Assembly: GCA_012838685.1 (NCBI GenBank)
Contig: DUOU01000151.1
Coordinates: forward strand, 1-7,417
Source of the DNA: Bacteroidota bacterium
GTDB taxonomy: Bacteria; Bacteroidota; Bacteroidia; Bacteroidales; VadinHA17
Direction of reading: 5' to 3'
DNA length: 7,417 bases
The notes under the pieces are model-generated. The model saw nothing but the letters and a program-made list of their open reading frames with translations, was not told the origin of the DNA and did not search any database. A program made the translations under genes and the position numbers. Positions 6,839 to 7,417 of this stretch are shown here, piece by piece. Each line of letters starts with the position of its first letter. The stretch's first letter is position 1.

Positions 6839-6925
6839 CCAATGTTAAACAACTTAAATTCAGATTTATGACTGTAATAGTCTAAAAAATTTGAGCAGAA
6901 ATTTGATAACCATATAATTTTTGTC

Positions 6926-7000
6926 ACCATAGAAACAACCAAAAGAAAATTTACCGCCGCCTTCAAAGCCAAGGTCGCCATAAAGACTATGAAAATTTAA
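6926..7000 (+). pseudogene. Remnant resembling the N-terminus of an IS3-family OrfA transposase
   Basis: The frame at 6938-6979 reads TKRKFTAAFKAKVA, very like the conserved start of IS3-family OrfA proteins (pattern [KR]-R-[KR]-F-[ST]-x-x-F-K-[AL]-x-V-[AV]). The expected initiator position is ATA (6929-6931), not ATG, and the frame ends at TAA 6998-7000 after five further residues, so only about 20 residues survive. Its GC-richer codons (gcc, acc, aag) differ from the AT-rich surroundings. No OrfB, helix-turn-helix remainder or inverted repeats were found. It is non-functional and useful only as a scar of past transposition. Confidence 0.5.
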
Positions 7001-7092
7001 GTCGCTCCCACGGTAAGGTTTTCGAAAGCCATTCAACAAACTAATTGGTTATACCTATCGGAAAACGAATTAAAAAGATCAAGAAAAAAAGT
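7001..7092 (+). repeat. Diverged direct repeat, copy 2 (downstream of the module)
   Basis: Partner of 4673-4764 at a constant 2328-base offset. It begins immediately after the stop of the OrfA-like scrap and in the same reading frame. From 7001 the frame reads VAPTVRFSK, QQTNWLYLSENE, then KRSRKKVYKEI, and stops at TAA 7127-7129. It has no start codon of its own, so it is a fragment. Together with the OrfA-like scrap it fills the gene-free interval 6839-7144; the remainder of that interval is AT-rich with no gene I can support. Confidence 0.7.
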
Positions 7093-7144
7093 GTACAAAG
7101 AAATTAGACATATTCACTGTTGTGTGTAAGTTAATCTAAAACCG

Positions 7145-7417
7145 ATGAAAAAATATTTTCTACTTATTGTCCTTATCGCGGTCTCTAATCCAAATTACGC
7201 CCAAACAAAAAATGAGATCGCGGCTTTTTATGGTATGTCAGCAGGTTCCGCGAAATATTGTGTTTTAAGAAGCGGCAATCTTGATGGAGCGGGCTCCGGT
7301 TCCCTGAAATTGGGTTATTCCTTAAGCCTAAGATACATTACCGGCATAGAGAACCATAACAAAATGAGTATTGAAACCGGAGTTGACTTTTTAACCGGAA
7401 AATTGGAAATTACGCCC
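7145..7417 (+). CDS. Secreted, probable outer-membrane beta-barrel protein, 3'-truncated by the window edge
   Basis: The first 91 codons are visible and the frame is still open at the last base. It starts at ATG 7145 with a classical Sec signal peptide: positive MKK, hydrophobic YFLLIVLIAVS, and a likely cut at about residue 19/20 in the 'NYAQTK' context (A|Q cleavage is very common in Bacteroidota exported proteins). There is no lipobox cysteine. The mature part alternates polar and hydrophobic residues with glycine and aromatic residues ('IAAFYGMSAG', 'LKLGYSLSLRYITG', 'MSIETGVDFLTG'), as in the first strands of an outer-membrane beta-barrel. Base composition is less AT-rich than the preceding module. 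No TAnnTTTG box was seen in the 7093-7144 leader. The export call is strong; the barrel assignment is moderate because most of the protein is outside the window. Confidence 0.72.
   Translation, partial: MKKYFLLIVLIAVSNPNYAQTKNEIAAFYGMSAGSAKYCVLRSGNLDGAGSGSLKLGYSLSLRYITGIENHNKMSIETGVDFLTGKLEITP

Noticed and set aside
6870..6882. Possible terminator hairpin after the beta-CASP gene (gact, 5-base loop, agtc, then an A-rich tract)
   Set aside because: The stem is only four base pairs and is followed by A-rich rather than T-rich sequence, so it is too weak for an intrinsic terminator.

Overview
The window looks like a Bacteroidota chromosome, most likely Bacteroidales. The evidence is a GldA-type ABC ATPase, a tandem-domain universal stress protein, a large pitrilysin-type M16 protease, purine-rich but not strictly Shine-Dalgarno gene starts, and a promoter candidate of the TTTG/TAnnTTTG class upstream of the usp gene. 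I could not search any database, so the taxonomic call rests on gene content and motif style.

Layout: (1) 2-4030 is housekeeping DNA of moderate GC on the + strand. It holds the C-terminal three quarters of an M16 metallopeptidase, a 141-bp intergenic stretch with a promoter candidate, a two-domain UspA protein, and a GldA-like ABC ATPase 15 bp downstream of it (probable two-gene transcript). (2) 4031-7000 is strikingly AT-rich accessory DNA. It holds a small TPR gene whose first repeat looks cut off, one copy of a diverged direct repeat, a RecB/Cas4-style PD-(D/E)XK nuclease-like gene that appears frameshifted near its 5' end, and a beta-CASP metallo-beta-lactamase-fold protein overlapping it by 20 bp. 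It ends with a short remnant resembling the N-terminus of an IS3-family OrfA. (3) 7001-7129 is the second copy of the direct repeat. (4) 7145 to the window end is the start of a secreted, probably outer-membrane beta-barrel protein.

The most interesting part is the nuclease plus beta-CASP pair. Both products have recognisable catalytic residues for cutting or processing nucleic acid, the genes are translationally overlapped, and they sit in AT-rich DNA between two diverged direct repeats and next to a transposase relic. That is the setting expected of a mobile defence or nucleic-acid-processing module. I do not recognise it as a named system, and its function is inference. In this copy the nuclease 5' end appears damaged: the probable coding frame switches at about 4860-4872 and no ATG, GTG or TTG is visible in the upstream frame. 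The system may therefore be decaying here, or the read may carry a one-base error.
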